Assembly: GCA_944470555.2 (NCBI GenBank)
Contig: OX104134.1
Span: forward strand, 56,907,890-56,971,889
Length of the DNA: 64,000 bases
Direction: 5' to 3'
Origin: Heterobilharzia americana
Taxonomy: Eukaryota; Platyhelminthes; Trematoda; Strigeidida; Schistosomatidae
Part shown: piece after piece, positions 52,270 through 64,000 of the stretch
Layout of the letters: every line of letters starts with the position of its first letter
Position numbering within the stretch: the first letter of the stretch is position 1
Notes under the pieces: model-generated
The model's database searches: none
The model's input: the letters and a program-made list of their open reading frames with translations, nothing else
What the model was told of the DNA's origin: nothing
Position numbers and translations under genes: made by a program

Positions 52270-54300
52270 GTAAGGTCACTCACTAAGATTTCCCAACCAA
52301 AGCAGAGATAAAGGCTGTACAAATTTCTTCTGAATACAGAGCTTTGGATTGTTCATTCGAATTCCTACAGCCTCAGATATATGTGAAAGGAGAATTCGAA
52401 CTCCATCGGAAAGGTTCGGTTGGATCCGGTAAACTACTTTGAACGCTTTCATTTTATCCACTTTGTAAGCACTATCAACCAGATGAGAAAAAATAGAGCT
52501 TCTTAGATTTAACCTGTCTTTCTCCCAGTTACCAGGGTACGTGTTCGGTAATACGCTGGTTAAGTTGCCTAGTCGTAAGCCCTATATAACTGTCTCCACA
52601 GGAGCGATTAAACTAGTAAATACACATGGAGGTTACGAAACTAGGTAGCTTGTCCTTCCTTTGACATGAAACGAACCGTCAACTAGAAAACGAGATAGAG
52701 ATTAGCTTCATGAAAAGTTCTTTAAATGGTCCTCTATAGTCTGCGAAATAGGATCTCATTAGATATATCTTCATTTTAGTGAATTGTAGCTTTACGAACA
52801 GTGGTTTCTTTCAAGCAGCTGCTGCTTCAAGTCGTCTACCAGATCAGTTGTCAGGATAACCTGTTTTAATTACTGAACTCCAAATGGATTTTAACTCTCT
52901 TTAGAGTGACATCTGGGTAGCTATTCCTTGCTCTGGTTGTTAAACAATTCGCTGTATGGGTGTGGAACTAAGGAAGTGTAGGTATAAACATGGAGATTCG
53001 CTTCTTCAGTGAAAGCTTCTGCAAAGTGATCCAGCTCCTGGTCTACTTAACAGAACGTCAAGAAAATTTAGCTTATTGTCCCGTTCTTTTTCACAAGATA
53101 AGGGTGTATGTAGTTAAAATTTCTCAATGGTTCGTTCTTATTCATATTCTGATCAGTGATAATAAATGTATCATTCACTTATCTATGATACTTTTCTAGC
53201 TTGTTGATGTCATTCTTCAATGGTTTATTCTGTAGTTAGACCAGGAAGAAGTCTGCAGGGACTGGGCCTAACTGCAAGCCCATTGTCATTCCATCCATTT
53301 GTCTATAGCATGCATTCCTGAAAACAAAGTGCACGCTCATTGTACGTGTAAGAAGTAATTCCTTAAGGTTAGACTCAGGAACTCAAATGCTGATTAGTTT
53401 TGTTTCACTTGTTGACATATGAAATCAACTGCCTCAGTGAGCCGAAGACTGGTGAGTAACGACGATACATTCAGTGATATACTGGGCTTTCCACTCACAT
53501 TCAATTTTATCACTTTGGAAATGAAATAGAAGACACCCTTCATACCACATTTTACAACTAGTTTGTAAAGGGGCCCTAAGATCTGGATCAACCACTTTGT
53601 GACTTTACGATATGGCAACTAATACATATCTACGACTGGACTGAAGGGAAGTTAGGGTTTTTGGATTTTAGGAAGACCATAAAGCCGTGGTATGCTACAG
53701 TCTGTGCGCTTCGGTGAGTTGGGCAACTCTACTGACATTATACTTGTTTTTTTTCAGTTCTTAAAGACAGTTAGTCAAACTGTTTCCCGCCCTCGCATTC
53801 AAATCTCTAGAATCACTGAGCTTTTTGAACTTAGTTTGATCACTCAGAAGGGAATTCATTTTGTCTAGATAACCCATCTTGTCTAACAAAACTATACCTC
53901 CTCCTTCCTCCAGCTTACTCATAACTAGCTATTCATTCTTCTTTCTCTTTTGAAAAGCTTCTCGACGTTGTTTCGTCAACAAACTGATGCTAGAACCCCC
54001 ACCATTTTCGTATACTTGGAAGCCGTCTAGTTACTTGGTTTTTAACCTGGTCAGTTAACTATCTGATGATGTAACCAAGGCAGGTGTTTGGGAAAACAAG
54101 CTATCAAATTGTATATCAATATCAGGTTCACTGACTTTCTGTGCGTGACCACTAAATTTGGAGCCTAGAGTATTTAAAGTATTTAAATGACAAGAGGTTT
54201 AGGTTAAACAATGGAGATTGAAGAAAGTTAACACACTAAATATGAAGTAATTTTCCAACCAAGGCAGATAAATGTGAAGCTGAATACTAGTTGAAAATTA
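52270..54300 (-). mobile_element. Decayed Penelope-like element (PLE-2)
   Basis: Minus-strand pieces: an RT region at 53618-53394 (LIQILGPLYKLVVKCGMKGV, and SLNVSSLLTSLRLTEAVDFI, a ruined motif A), a GIY-YIG piece near 52620-52530 (CGDSYIGLTTRQLNQRITEH), and a C-terminus at 52461-52276 ending LLWLGNLSE. The end sequence near 52285-52305 (CCAACCAAAGCAGAGATAAA) recurs in direct orientation at about 54255-54272, like a PLE pseudo-LTR. Many stops. Confidence 0.72.
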
Positions 54301-54330
54301 TGAATATGGAGTAAAATGGAATTTATACTG

Positions 54331-54500
54331 GATGATGATTGAAGGTGAGATGAAAATTTGAACCGCGACTGGATTTGAACCAGCGATCACCGGATTTCCG
54401 GCCCAATGACCTACCCGGTGGTCGCTGGTTCGAATCCAGCTGCGATCCAAATTTTCATCTCACCCTCAATCATCACTGCGGTATAAATACTAGTCTGCCA
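54331..54500. repeat. Palindromic head-to-head SINE-like pair
   Basis: Two units face each other: GATGATTGAAGGTGAGATGA...GGATTTGAACCAGCGATCACC on the left and its near-complement GGTGGTCGCTGGTTCGAATCC...CATCTCACCCTCAATCATC on the right. Each has a good tRNA T-arm/B box (GGTTCAAATCC, GGTTCGAATCC) and the shared tail. The centre is about 54400. Confidence 0.8.
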
Positions 54501-55602
54501 AACTATGGCTATCTCGGATAGTCAAATGACAAGACGAAATTTGTTTGGATACGGAAAGGAGAAAACCTTATTATTCAGCAAGATAAAAGCAGTTTATGTT
54601 TAGATAATAAAGAAAATTGTACATTTAGACCATTAGGTCACGAGAAAGAGAAAGTATAAAGAAGTGTTGAAGTTGCGTATATATTTATAATAGTTAAATA
54701 AACCTAATTATTTTCTTTTCGTGTGCAAATGATATAGTGCACACAGCAGTTTGAATAAACTGCATAAATTAGTCTCCGAAAATACTTGGAAAGCATTGAT
54801 TATCAGATGCAGAATTGAGCTCTTTCATCCAGGTTATGATTTTTCTTGAACACTGTGACGTGACTTCACTGTATCAAATGGTAATTTTTAAAAAATCATC
54901 GAGCCTATAAACAGTCAAATTATGATTAACCATCTGTACAATTTGACACTGACATTTCATTATAGAATGAAATTTAATGAATTTGAAACTCCTCAGAAGT
55001 CGTAGAGATTTCAAAACTACTGAGTTAAATTCGTCTATCTTTTACCTGACTCCAAAACGTGAAATATTGCATAACCAAGTATTGAAGTCATCTCAGTCAT
55101 GCTTCCTGCAGTGGGATATGCTGAGAACACTGTCTGAGACGCAGTAGGTACATATTTACCTTCTAAACGGTTGGAAAACAAGTCATACAAAATAGTTTTC
55201 GCGCGACCATTTCAGTTGATAAAGTATACGGCAGAACTTTTCAAGAAAATACATTATGCCTAAGCTGAAGGTTAATGCAAACTCATAACGTAAGGTTGTC
55301 CGTGACTTATTTAGATGATGGAAAGCTTAATAACTTTTCTTTTTGTTGTGACTAAGTGATCAGTTTTCCATGTTATCAACCAATATAGGCAGCTTTAAGA
55401 ACATAAATTCGTCTACAAGAGGATGCATCTCAACAGCTTTCTTTAGGATATTTTCTAAGAAGGAAATATGTTGCTTACTGTATAACCTCATACAACAAAT
55501 ACACTGCGCAAATTGGCTGCGAAAAATCATTCTATGCAACAGACGAGTGGAAATACTAATAGCATGGTTCCATACCATAATTTCCATAGCAAACTACACC
55601 AG

Positions 55603-55604
<2 letters not shown>
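54501..55604. other. Region without recognised gene
   Basis: AT-rich; the overlapping frames near 55360-55687 are antisense shadows of each other with no motif. Confidence 0.35.

Positions 55605-55660
<56 letters not shown>
55605..55660. repeat. (TA)n microsatellite, about 28 units
   Basis: Uninterrupted TA run of about 56 bp. Confidence 0.97.
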
Positions 55661-55663
<3 letters not shown>

Positions 55664-56589
55664 GAATGGCGGACAGGTAAGATTTGAATGTAGCATCATC
55701 GTAAATATCATAGTTTCAGAATTCATTTGTACTACTTTGGAGTTGTACGACTCTTATCTGTAAGTTATCTTATGGTATAAGTTGGTGTTCAAAAAATATG
55801 ATGGCATGTTGACAATAACTAGAAGCTAGGTACTAGATTATAAAAATTGTTTTTAAACCAAGCTCTTCTTGCATTGGAACAAATACCTTGGTGTGTTCAT
55901 TACTACATAAAATCTTATCGACAATAATAGTGTACTTCAAGGGCAATCACTTCGCACCACAAGTTGAAGTAGCTCATGGTATCTTTGAAAATGAAACGTC
56001 CAGAGCAAAGTATGCAGCCTATCTAAGGCCAACGGTAAAGCCTAAATAGGCTGTTAACATTCTCATTGTAGTGAATACCAAATGTAATTTGAGTCCATAC
56101 ACATTACATATTGAGAAAAAAGCAACTAGTCAGGTCAAGTTATTTATAATGCAAACTGTCTTTCATTGCATGCATACAATCTTTCTGAAGTTATCGTAAA
56201 GGGCATGAATACCATAAGCCATAAGCTTAATTTAGATGAACAATGATCAATCACATTCAAACTAGCATGAACAGAATATGCAGAAAAATTTCATGATACC
56301 TACAATATTTGAAATGTGTTTCCCTAAATTTTGATTAAATTCTTGAAAATTCTTAGACATAAAAAAATTTGATTATAGCAGTAGATGAACAACAGGTGTT
56401 TTAAACCGAATGACATATAAGCATATTGAATTCACAGTCTTCATGTAGAATGTTATCGGAAATGCAGAAAACAGTTAGATGAAATTTATGGTGATTTCGC
56501 CACCTAATGGCCTGGAACTAATTTCTTGACATAAAGAAGTAAAACTTGAGCAATAGACTGATTAGTGCTAAGCACTAAGGACTAGACAG

Positions 56590-56800
56590 CTACATGGGCC
56601 ACCCACTGTTGGCCAACCCATATACACAACCCAGTCCTACAGGGGGCAGTTGCAACTGAATAGTCTAATGTTTAAGTCTCTGACTTCAGCATTGAACAAC
56701 GCAGGTTTCGATCACCGGGAAAACCAGCTTTCTCATGGCTACAGATACGGTTTGCTGGTAAATGCTAACAAGCGGGAAACCTAGATCCAGAACTTCTTGC
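56590..56800 (+). repeat. Possible tRNA-derived repeat of another family
   Basis: TAGTCTAATGTTTAAGTCTC resembles a tRNA D-arm/A box and GCAGGTTTCGATCACC a T-arm, in the right order and at tRNA-like spacing. The flanks do not match the other SINE-like units. Confidence 0.35.
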
Positions 56801-57739
56801 CGATTGACTTCTGTCATCTAAGAAGATAAGTATTATGATGGTAGTTTTTCCATAAAATATCCAACATCATTTACACAACATATGAGCTGCTTAGTACTAA
56901 ATTCGAAGAAATGTTGACACAATGACACAAATTACAAAACCGCTAAGAAAATAATACTAATCTAATATTCACATCCCTTTAAGGGATGCTAAAATATCAA
57001 AAGTTACGCTGTCGAGTTTCGATCTTTGAACAATATCTGCTAAAAGCTTTTAAATTCGTAATAGATTAAAATGTATAAGAGTGGTGAAGAAATTCCGATA
57101 TAACGATATCGATACGAAGGTTTAGCGGTCTCTTTCTAAGAAAAGTCATTTATTGAAAAGCGATATTATGAACATGGAAAAAATACATTCTAGTTCTAAT
57201 GTGATTGTTTTAAATCTGTACAGTACTTTGTCAAGGAATGCATTCACTAAACAAATTAAATGTTTGTAATCGCTCACTAAAATAATAACTACACAAACAG
57301 ATAGAAGTGGCCATTCAATTTAATTATCATATATTAAGTGCATCTACAGGAATTGTTAGAAGTGCTTGTAAATCAGAAGATAGGAATTTAATATTTCCGT
57401 GAAATAATTATGAGAAATAAACTGTAATTAGAAACATCATCTAATAAATAATACTTTATGACTGTGTGCTCTTTCAAATAGACAAATCTAATATGAAATT
57501 ACACTGTCACAGTAACTGAATTCTATATTTACATTAGGAAATTTAATAAAATTGTACAGGGAGTTGGGAGATTTAGTGGGAAAAATTTCGTTAACATTGG
57601 GTGGTGTCCGCCAAGATGTGATCAATAAGTCTATAGTCACAAACTTTAAATTAGCCGATAAGTTCAGCAAAGACAGAGCTACTCGGTGATTTATTCCATA
57701 TATCTACCACTGATCAATGCATTGATATAACACTGTTAA

Positions 57740-58215
57740 GTTCGATATTCTGAGCCGCCAACCTCGACGTTCCATGCTGGGGGAGGTTGTATTAGGTTGA
57801 AAAAGGGCCCAGGGTGACCAGACCAAGGCCTGGGACCAGTCGATGACGTCTTTGACTGTTGGTTTGAATCATGTGGGGAGATTTAGACTGCTTGATGCGG
57901 TCTCCGAGACGAAAGGAATCAATGGTTGAGAGCTTTTGATAACATGACTGGAAATTGGTCGCCCTGGTGTAGATACATTTACTCTTTGACGTCTAAAGCT
58001 TGAATATTTTACTAACCTTTCTTTATCTTCAGATTGTTTACTCTCTCATACAAGTTTGTCTACTATGATATTTCTTTTTCTATCCACCCGTTCTTTGTGT
58101 ATTATTGTGAAGTGTGGCAACCTGAACTGATTAACCTGTATGAGAGGTTCTACGTTGATTTAGTAGGTCAGTCACTCGATATTCGTCAAACAAATTCTCA
58201 TTCTACCGTTATTCG
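57740..58215 (+). mobile_element. RTE 3'-terminal fragment
   Basis: The translation with breaks gives a reading like KRAQGDQTKAWDQSMTSLTV and GLNHVGRFRLLD, equal to the KKARGGQTKTWHQCVKSLTV region at 27340-27420. A 3' UTR follows (TTTACTCTCTCATAC, TATCCACC, GAAGTGTGGCAACCTGA) resembling the ends near 11780 and 27680. Confidence 0.72.
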
Positions 58216-61200
58216 ATAACTTGTCAGGAAACTAATACCAAAATATTATAGACTACATGTACTGCTATCACGTGAAATTCTCATTTTTTTGATGGTGTTT
58301 TCATACTTCCACCTTCAGTGAAAAAGACTTGGCTAGTTGTGAACTGTGACTCCGATAAATATAGAAAACCGTGGATACTATTCGCAACGTCAAAGAAGAC
58401 ATTCATGTGTACACCTTATTCAAGAGATTAAAATAAATAGAGAACGTCGACCGTTGCTCCGTGTATCTCTTGACCACCAAATTAATTGATAGAATCTCAC
58501 TACAACTATGAACTATAGCAACATATTTTTTACTCTCTGTTAACTGATAAGTGGACATAACAGACAAAAATGGATTAGTTACGGAAAGAATGGATAAGTG
58601 GTAATGCATTTCAACAGAAAATATACTTGTCATAAAAATCCGAATCTAAAACAGATTATGAGTCTCCTAAAGAGTGGAAATGAACTTTCTTTATGTTTTT
58701 ATAACAAACTTTAATCCGACCGTTAGATAAAAGGTTCTTTAAGGAACTCCGAATACAAACAGACATATGTTAGAGTTTTAAACTGTTGGTTCAACTTTCA
58801 AAATAATAAAATCGTATTACATGACACTCAAGATCACGAAAATGATGACTTATCAGGCTATGATTTGACCACTATTCATTCATGCTCGATTACTTGTTTC
58901 ACTGTCTACCTATAGGATACCTATATGCATCGTTAGGCATGACTGTTAAATTATGAATTTAGCTTTGGAATGCCAGATAAAAATAAGCGTTAAAAGTGAA
59001 GATTATGAGTACCTTTATATTAATCAGGGATGTAGACAAATGGCTTTTACGTTGGCGTAAATTTATGAGTAGAGAATCTGACTAGGTGTTGAGGGGAAAA
59101 AATGATGACATTCGCAGTTTTATCTAGTACTAACTCAATAATACAGAATAAACTAACATAACAGATCTGATCATTTACTTTTAAGTGAGTAATGTTACCT
59201 ATGACCTTGTCTGCCTTTGAGTTATTTATCAAAATAAGTTCAGATTCTGGGTTGAGTCACAACAGTTGTTTGAACACTAATACTAATAACTGACTGCTTC
59301 AATCTAGGTAGGTGGAGCAGGATTTCATCCAAGTGAATCCAGTATACCAGTTCTATTGATAACTAAGAATAAAGTTAAGTTCCTATTTTAAATGCTTTCA
59401 AATATAAAATAAGGCAAAAATAACTGTCCAAACAAAAAACTACTAATTACTTTACGCGTCATTTTTCAAAATTCAGCATAATCGAAAATAGGGCTGAAGC
59501 AAAATGATTTTAAGTGATATTTTCAATATATATGGTTGTAGTTTTAATTAGAATTTAAAACATATCATTTTTTTTACACATGAGAGTAATATTTACTTGC
59601 ATATAATGTGCACAAATATGTACACAACATTTTTCAGTATTCCCAATAATCTTGTGAAATATTTATTCATTTTAAGCCATCGCAAGAAATTCCCGTTTCT
59701 TGTAAGCTAATCTTTATAAATATTTCTATGCCTAAGAAAAACATTTCTTACCAGTAGACATTGGAATGTTGTCCATTAACCAAGGATGTGTTCGTTTGCA
59801 TCCAAGTTTTCAGCAGTATATCTACGCACACATGTGCGTATGCACGCAAGTGCATGTTTTGCACATTTGGATTCTAACAAGACACAGTAAAGAGCACTAG
59901 GAATTTGGCTATCTATAATTTCCTACCCAAACGTGTAGACATGCACATTCCTTCAATGCAAAAATACATATTCAGTTATATCCATAACTGTTCATGTGTT
60001 TATGTATAACATAGTGACCGATTATATTTCTTAGATTCTCTAATTTCTTGGAAAATTTAGACATAAATATGTAATACAACAGGAAAATTTCTACGGAAAG
60101 GGAGTCCGTGGGCGGATGTTTGCAGATATCAATAGATGCAAGCATGAATGCATAATAATGTGCAATAACGAAGACCAAATCGATTTTTGCATATGAAAAT
60201 ATGATTTATAGTTCTTGGCTGAAAATGAATATCCTAGCAGTAGGGGAAATGAATATTTATGTTGGTTAGGGCAGACGAAGAGAGTGTAACAGCTGCTAAA
60301 CACGTGACCTACATGTTACAATGAAACAGAAAAATGCATTGGAATTTAGCAAACGAATACATGCTGTGTGTACATTGGCTTCTATGCCTAGTCTAAAGAA
60401 AATCAATCTATTCACTGATCTACTGATTTTAGCTGCGGAAAAATTTACCATAATGGTATGTGGTAGGGTTTCTGAAGAGAGAATTTATTGAACTATAAAG
60501 ACTATGAGCTTAGTAATTAAGGTAACGGGAAGATAAAATTCGCAAAAATGAAGAATATGTGTTTCTAAGCAGGCTGTCAAACTAAGCTGAAGTAACAGAT
60601 TTCAAGTATTAAAAAAGTGCTACTCTTTTATAAGGTTACGTGGCCCAAAAGATTCTTTTTTTTATCAGATTACTCATCAGAAACACTAAAACAGATATCA
60701 CAGACGACTGAAGCAAAACAATGGCTTTTGCAGTTAACATATAGATCAAGAGTAATTTTGAATAAGGTTAGTCAAACTGATCGACATACAAAGTTGGTCT
60801 TATTAATGATATATTTACTACACTGCAATATAAGAATTCGATGCGTGACAATATTCTGGAAACAGGGGTAGCATAGATTATGACTTAGGCAAAAAATATT
60901 TTCGAAAACAAACTGTAGATAAAGTTTTAATTTGATAGAGAATTATTCACACACTGAAAAATGTGTATCAAAAGTCACCATGCATAAATCAATTTTCACA
61001 AAATAACGCTAACTTTGAATAGATAGCGCTTCAGGATTAGCAGATCCAGGAGGTTGGTTGTAATTTGCATGAAGTCATAAATCATTGAAGGGAGCGGCTG
61101 ATAGACAACATAGACCAGCTCATCTTTTACACTAGCTGCATAAGATATATTCAGCTTCGTAGAACATGCCAAAAATATGAATGTTAGAGATAAGAAGATG

Positions 61201-63435
61201 ATTTCATTGGATAAACCAATTCATCTGTGCCAAAGTTAATTCTCCAATCGAAAGCACTGAAATGATTTGTAACTCCATTCTCTTAATCTACCATATTAAA
61301 GCGGTATGAGGTATCGAGTCCATTCAAGCTGATTCAGTTACTCTGAGCAATGAAATCAATTGACCCTGAGCAAGCTACACAATGGTCTGATATTTAAGGT
61401 ACTCGAATTTAGTTGCTGAGGTTTCCTGCTGTCTAATGTAAGTGCTTCTTAACATTTGAAACCTTTCAGTATTTCAAATACTCCACCTTAAAGAAATTTA
61501 GAGTTATAACTCGGAAAGCATTACCTAGAATTTTTATGATAAATCGTAGATAACAAGTAATAGCAGAGTAAGCATGGGTAAATAAGTTAGAAACATGAAA
61601 TTAAGCTTGAATAGCTACAACATTTATGAAGTGTGAATAAGTGGTTTCACTTGATTAAGAATTTCAGACTAAAGCCGACTAGGGGAGATTGAGGGTACAC
61701 CAGTTAACGTGATTCAAGTAAATCCATTAATCAGATACCCTGCAAAGAACAAAACTGATAGACATTATCAGTGAACTTAAACCACAGTATGTTGACTATA
61801 CTTTTATGTAAATATATATCAGTCATGGTAATGGCTAATCAGAGATATTTAATTAAACGTATGCTGAAGTTGTATTCGTGAAACGGAACGACATCGAGGA
61901 TACTGTTTTACTTTTTATGCATAACCATCTTGGAAAAAGTGGTTGAAATTGTTTGAAATACATGAATAGACAAAATATCTCAAGTAAATCGTTTTCTTTC
62001 CGTTAGTTACAACAGAGATTAAATAGGAAAACCTCCGAGGCACAGAAAATTGTGTTCAGCAGAAAAAATTAAGGTGTGTACAACAGTCCCGAAGAGCTTT
62101 GATTAGAATGACCAATGAGGAAAGCCCATTGTCGATTAGGAAAGTAAGCCTTTAAAATAGTACCAGCACTTGAGTTTGAAGGGATAGTCTTGATTACCTG
62201 CCTGGCTTTTGATAGAAACTAGACTGGCATTAAATTTTACCAAACGACAGAACTAGAAACTAGTGCAACGTTTCCAGTAATCAAACTCAATAGTATGTGG
62301 GGTATATTATTAATCAGCTCAGACAGCTGAATTATTCAAACCAACGATATTCTGGCTAGCTACTTGAGCATATACACTTAGATTATTGGAAAGGGATTAT
62401 AGCGAGTTATCCTGTACATAATTTCTGAAACTTATACTCCAGGTAACCAGAAGCGTTAACATGCATCTAATTTACATGCAACAGATATAAGATATGAATT
62501 TAGAATTGAAAATTTATTTCGCATAATCGCTTAACAAAATTATTCCAGTTAAGTCAAATTTATGGCAGCTGTCAGAACGCAGAGGATTTGATGAGTCACT
62601 GACTCTCTTTTTAACGTATTAACTTCAGACATACAGAGAAATATTGTCTCAGCTTGGATTTCCGTCACTCATTTACATCGGAACGTATGTTAGCACTTTA
62701 TTGGACCTAAGAAAAGTACAGCAAAACAGCTTATGGGCAAGGCTGGAAGATAAGACCATCAAGTGCGCATTTATGGAGGAGGTGAAGAAGCGTTTGTCTA
62801 AAAACCTCGACAATCCCTACTGATTTTATTATTCGGCAGATCTCGTCAGCTGCCTAAAACCAAGAATATTTACAATAAAAAAATAGCAACTATATGTCGA
62901 AATACTTTAGTTCAGAGAGATCAACCAAAACGAGAAAACAACAGGACAGAGTAAGGAAGCTGTACGAAATGAGATGTAGACAAAACTTTAGGCAATGACT
63001 TTATAAATATTTACAGTATCAGAATAAGAATCCTAATAAAAAGAGATGAGAGGTAGAAAAACGAATACCGTGAAATTCAGAACAAGAGACTAAATCAGTA
63101 AATGGGTGGATAAGTTAGTGATAATCAGAAAACAAAATATAATAGTAATGTAATAATAATAAATATAATAGTGAGTATAATTCAGTAGATTAAAGTTTGA
63201 GTTTAGTGCAAACTGAAAACCTAATGACAGGATAGTGACGTAATCAAATAAGTTGAAGGTTTAGAAATAACGTTACCAGGGTACTTGAAGATTTACGACA
63301 GGTTCCCGTCGAATACATAAATCAGCTCTAAGGCGTGTGATTGTAATGGCCTAAGTGAAACGAAGATCTGAATAATCCCATTTATTCGTTACTTAAAAGG
63401 ATTCAAAAGAATCTGCTTGATATCCTTTGTCCATT
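58216..63435. other. Long AT-rich stretch without recognised gene
   Basis: I searched both strands for LATS N-terminal exons and other host exons and found none that I could support. Around 62690-62830 (+) a short run (SLWARLEDKTIKCAFMEEVK) faintly resembles the endonuclease-RT linker of RTE/CR1 proteins. Frames such as 60617-60871 (+) show no motif. Confidence 0.35.
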
Positions 63436-63439
63436 AAGT

Positions 63440-64000
63440 GCTTAGTAGTTGCACCGTTGAGAACATTTGCTCCTATCAGTCGTTGGCTCTTCAGGACGCG
63501 TTCAAAATATTGAAGGTAAGTCCGTCTTCACCAGCAACCAACAAGTTCTATCTGTATTTCCTCAAGGAGGTGAAGCAGTCAACGCACTCTAACAATATGC
63601 TCTCTATCCTTAAACTTGAAATAGACGCAGACCGATCGTGAAGCATCATTTTATACTTCACATATGCGAAACGCATGTCAAACATGCTGAGATTTCTGCT
63701 CACCATGTTGAGAGACCATGTGTTTCGTCAGCGTTTTCACCTAACAGGAAAATATCGACTATGTACTCCAGTTCCACAAGCTATCATCCAGTGAAGAGGT
63801 CAAACCTCAAGCTATGTCCATCAATACATCTATAACGAAATTAAATAGGAACGGTAAAGGTGGGCAACCCTGACGGCAACCAACAGTTAGTGTCAATCAG
63901 TATGATAACTCTCCATAAGCCCTCACATTGCTACCTGAGTTTCAGTAGAGAGCTTTGACTAAAGTAACATATTTCCTTGATAAACTCGTCATAGTCACAC
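63440..64000 (-). mobile_element. Decayed RTE reverse transcriptase, cut by window edge
   Basis: The minus strand reads GCRQGCPPLPFLFNFVID (motif B) at about 63895-63830, then a shifted remnant of the YADD region near 63760 and ECVDCFTSL near 63560, equivalent to ECVDHFTYLG of the fuller copy. Several stops. Confidence 0.7.

Overview
This window looks like nuclear DNA of a blood fluke (Schistosoma or a close relative). Three observations support that. There are AT-rich introns, including a 32-nt mini-intron straight after the start of one gene. The repeat content is a dense mix of RTE-clade (SR2-like) and CR1-like non-LTR retrotransposons, Penelope-like elements (PLEs) and tRNA-derived SINE-like units. 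The three host genes are metazoan. A 500-bp run of N (41265-41764) shows it is a draft scaffold.

Host genes. (1) 12993-16341 (+) is an AASDH/ACSF4-type gene. It encodes an adenylation domain, a carrier-protein (PCP) motif and a C-terminal PQQ-like beta-propeller. The coding sequence becomes continuous only if two tiny introns are removed. (2) 31766-39661 (-) holds the last two exons of NDUFS6, the zinc-binding complex I subunit. They are separated by a 7.7-kb intron full of transposons, and the upstream exon appears to lack two single bases. (3) 44172-51446 (-) holds five exons of the LATS/Warts Hippo-pathway kinase, from the glycine loop to the C-terminal hydrophobic motif, with coherent splice phases throughout. 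Its N-terminal exons were not found.

Repeats, region by region. 0-5 kb: a truncated RTE endonuclease and pieces of CR1-like elements. 6.2-11.8 kb: a near-perfect 2.17-kb inverted repeat made of dead RTE fragments, around a 1.34-kb spacer that also holds RTE debris. 17.1-20 kb: a third RTE composite containing about 1.54 kb of the same dead sequence; together with the right arm it brackets AASDH in inverted orientation. 21.4-23.1 kb: RTE 5' debris and a small element with about 50-bp terminal inverted repeats. 24.46-27.74 kb: the best RTE copy, with a candidate HDV-like ribozyme at its 5' end, a complete endonuclease ORF, a frameshift, a deleted reverse-transcriptase core and an intact C-terminal ORF. 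27.8-30.2 kb: two PLE remnants in opposite orientation. 34.2-38.7 kb: an old RTE interrupted by a nearly intact PLE flanked by inverted copies of its own 3' end. 40.5-43.3 kb: RTE debris around the gap. 45-58 kb: SINE-like units, a decayed PLE and an RTE tail in and upstream of LATS. 63.4-64 kb: a decayed RTE reverse transcriptase.

I do not see a complete new multi-gene system. The most interesting signals are the candidate ribozyme at the RTE 5' end, the dead RTE tract present three times with the same lesions, the PLE nested in an RTE, and the gene-structure oddities in AASDH and NDUFS6.
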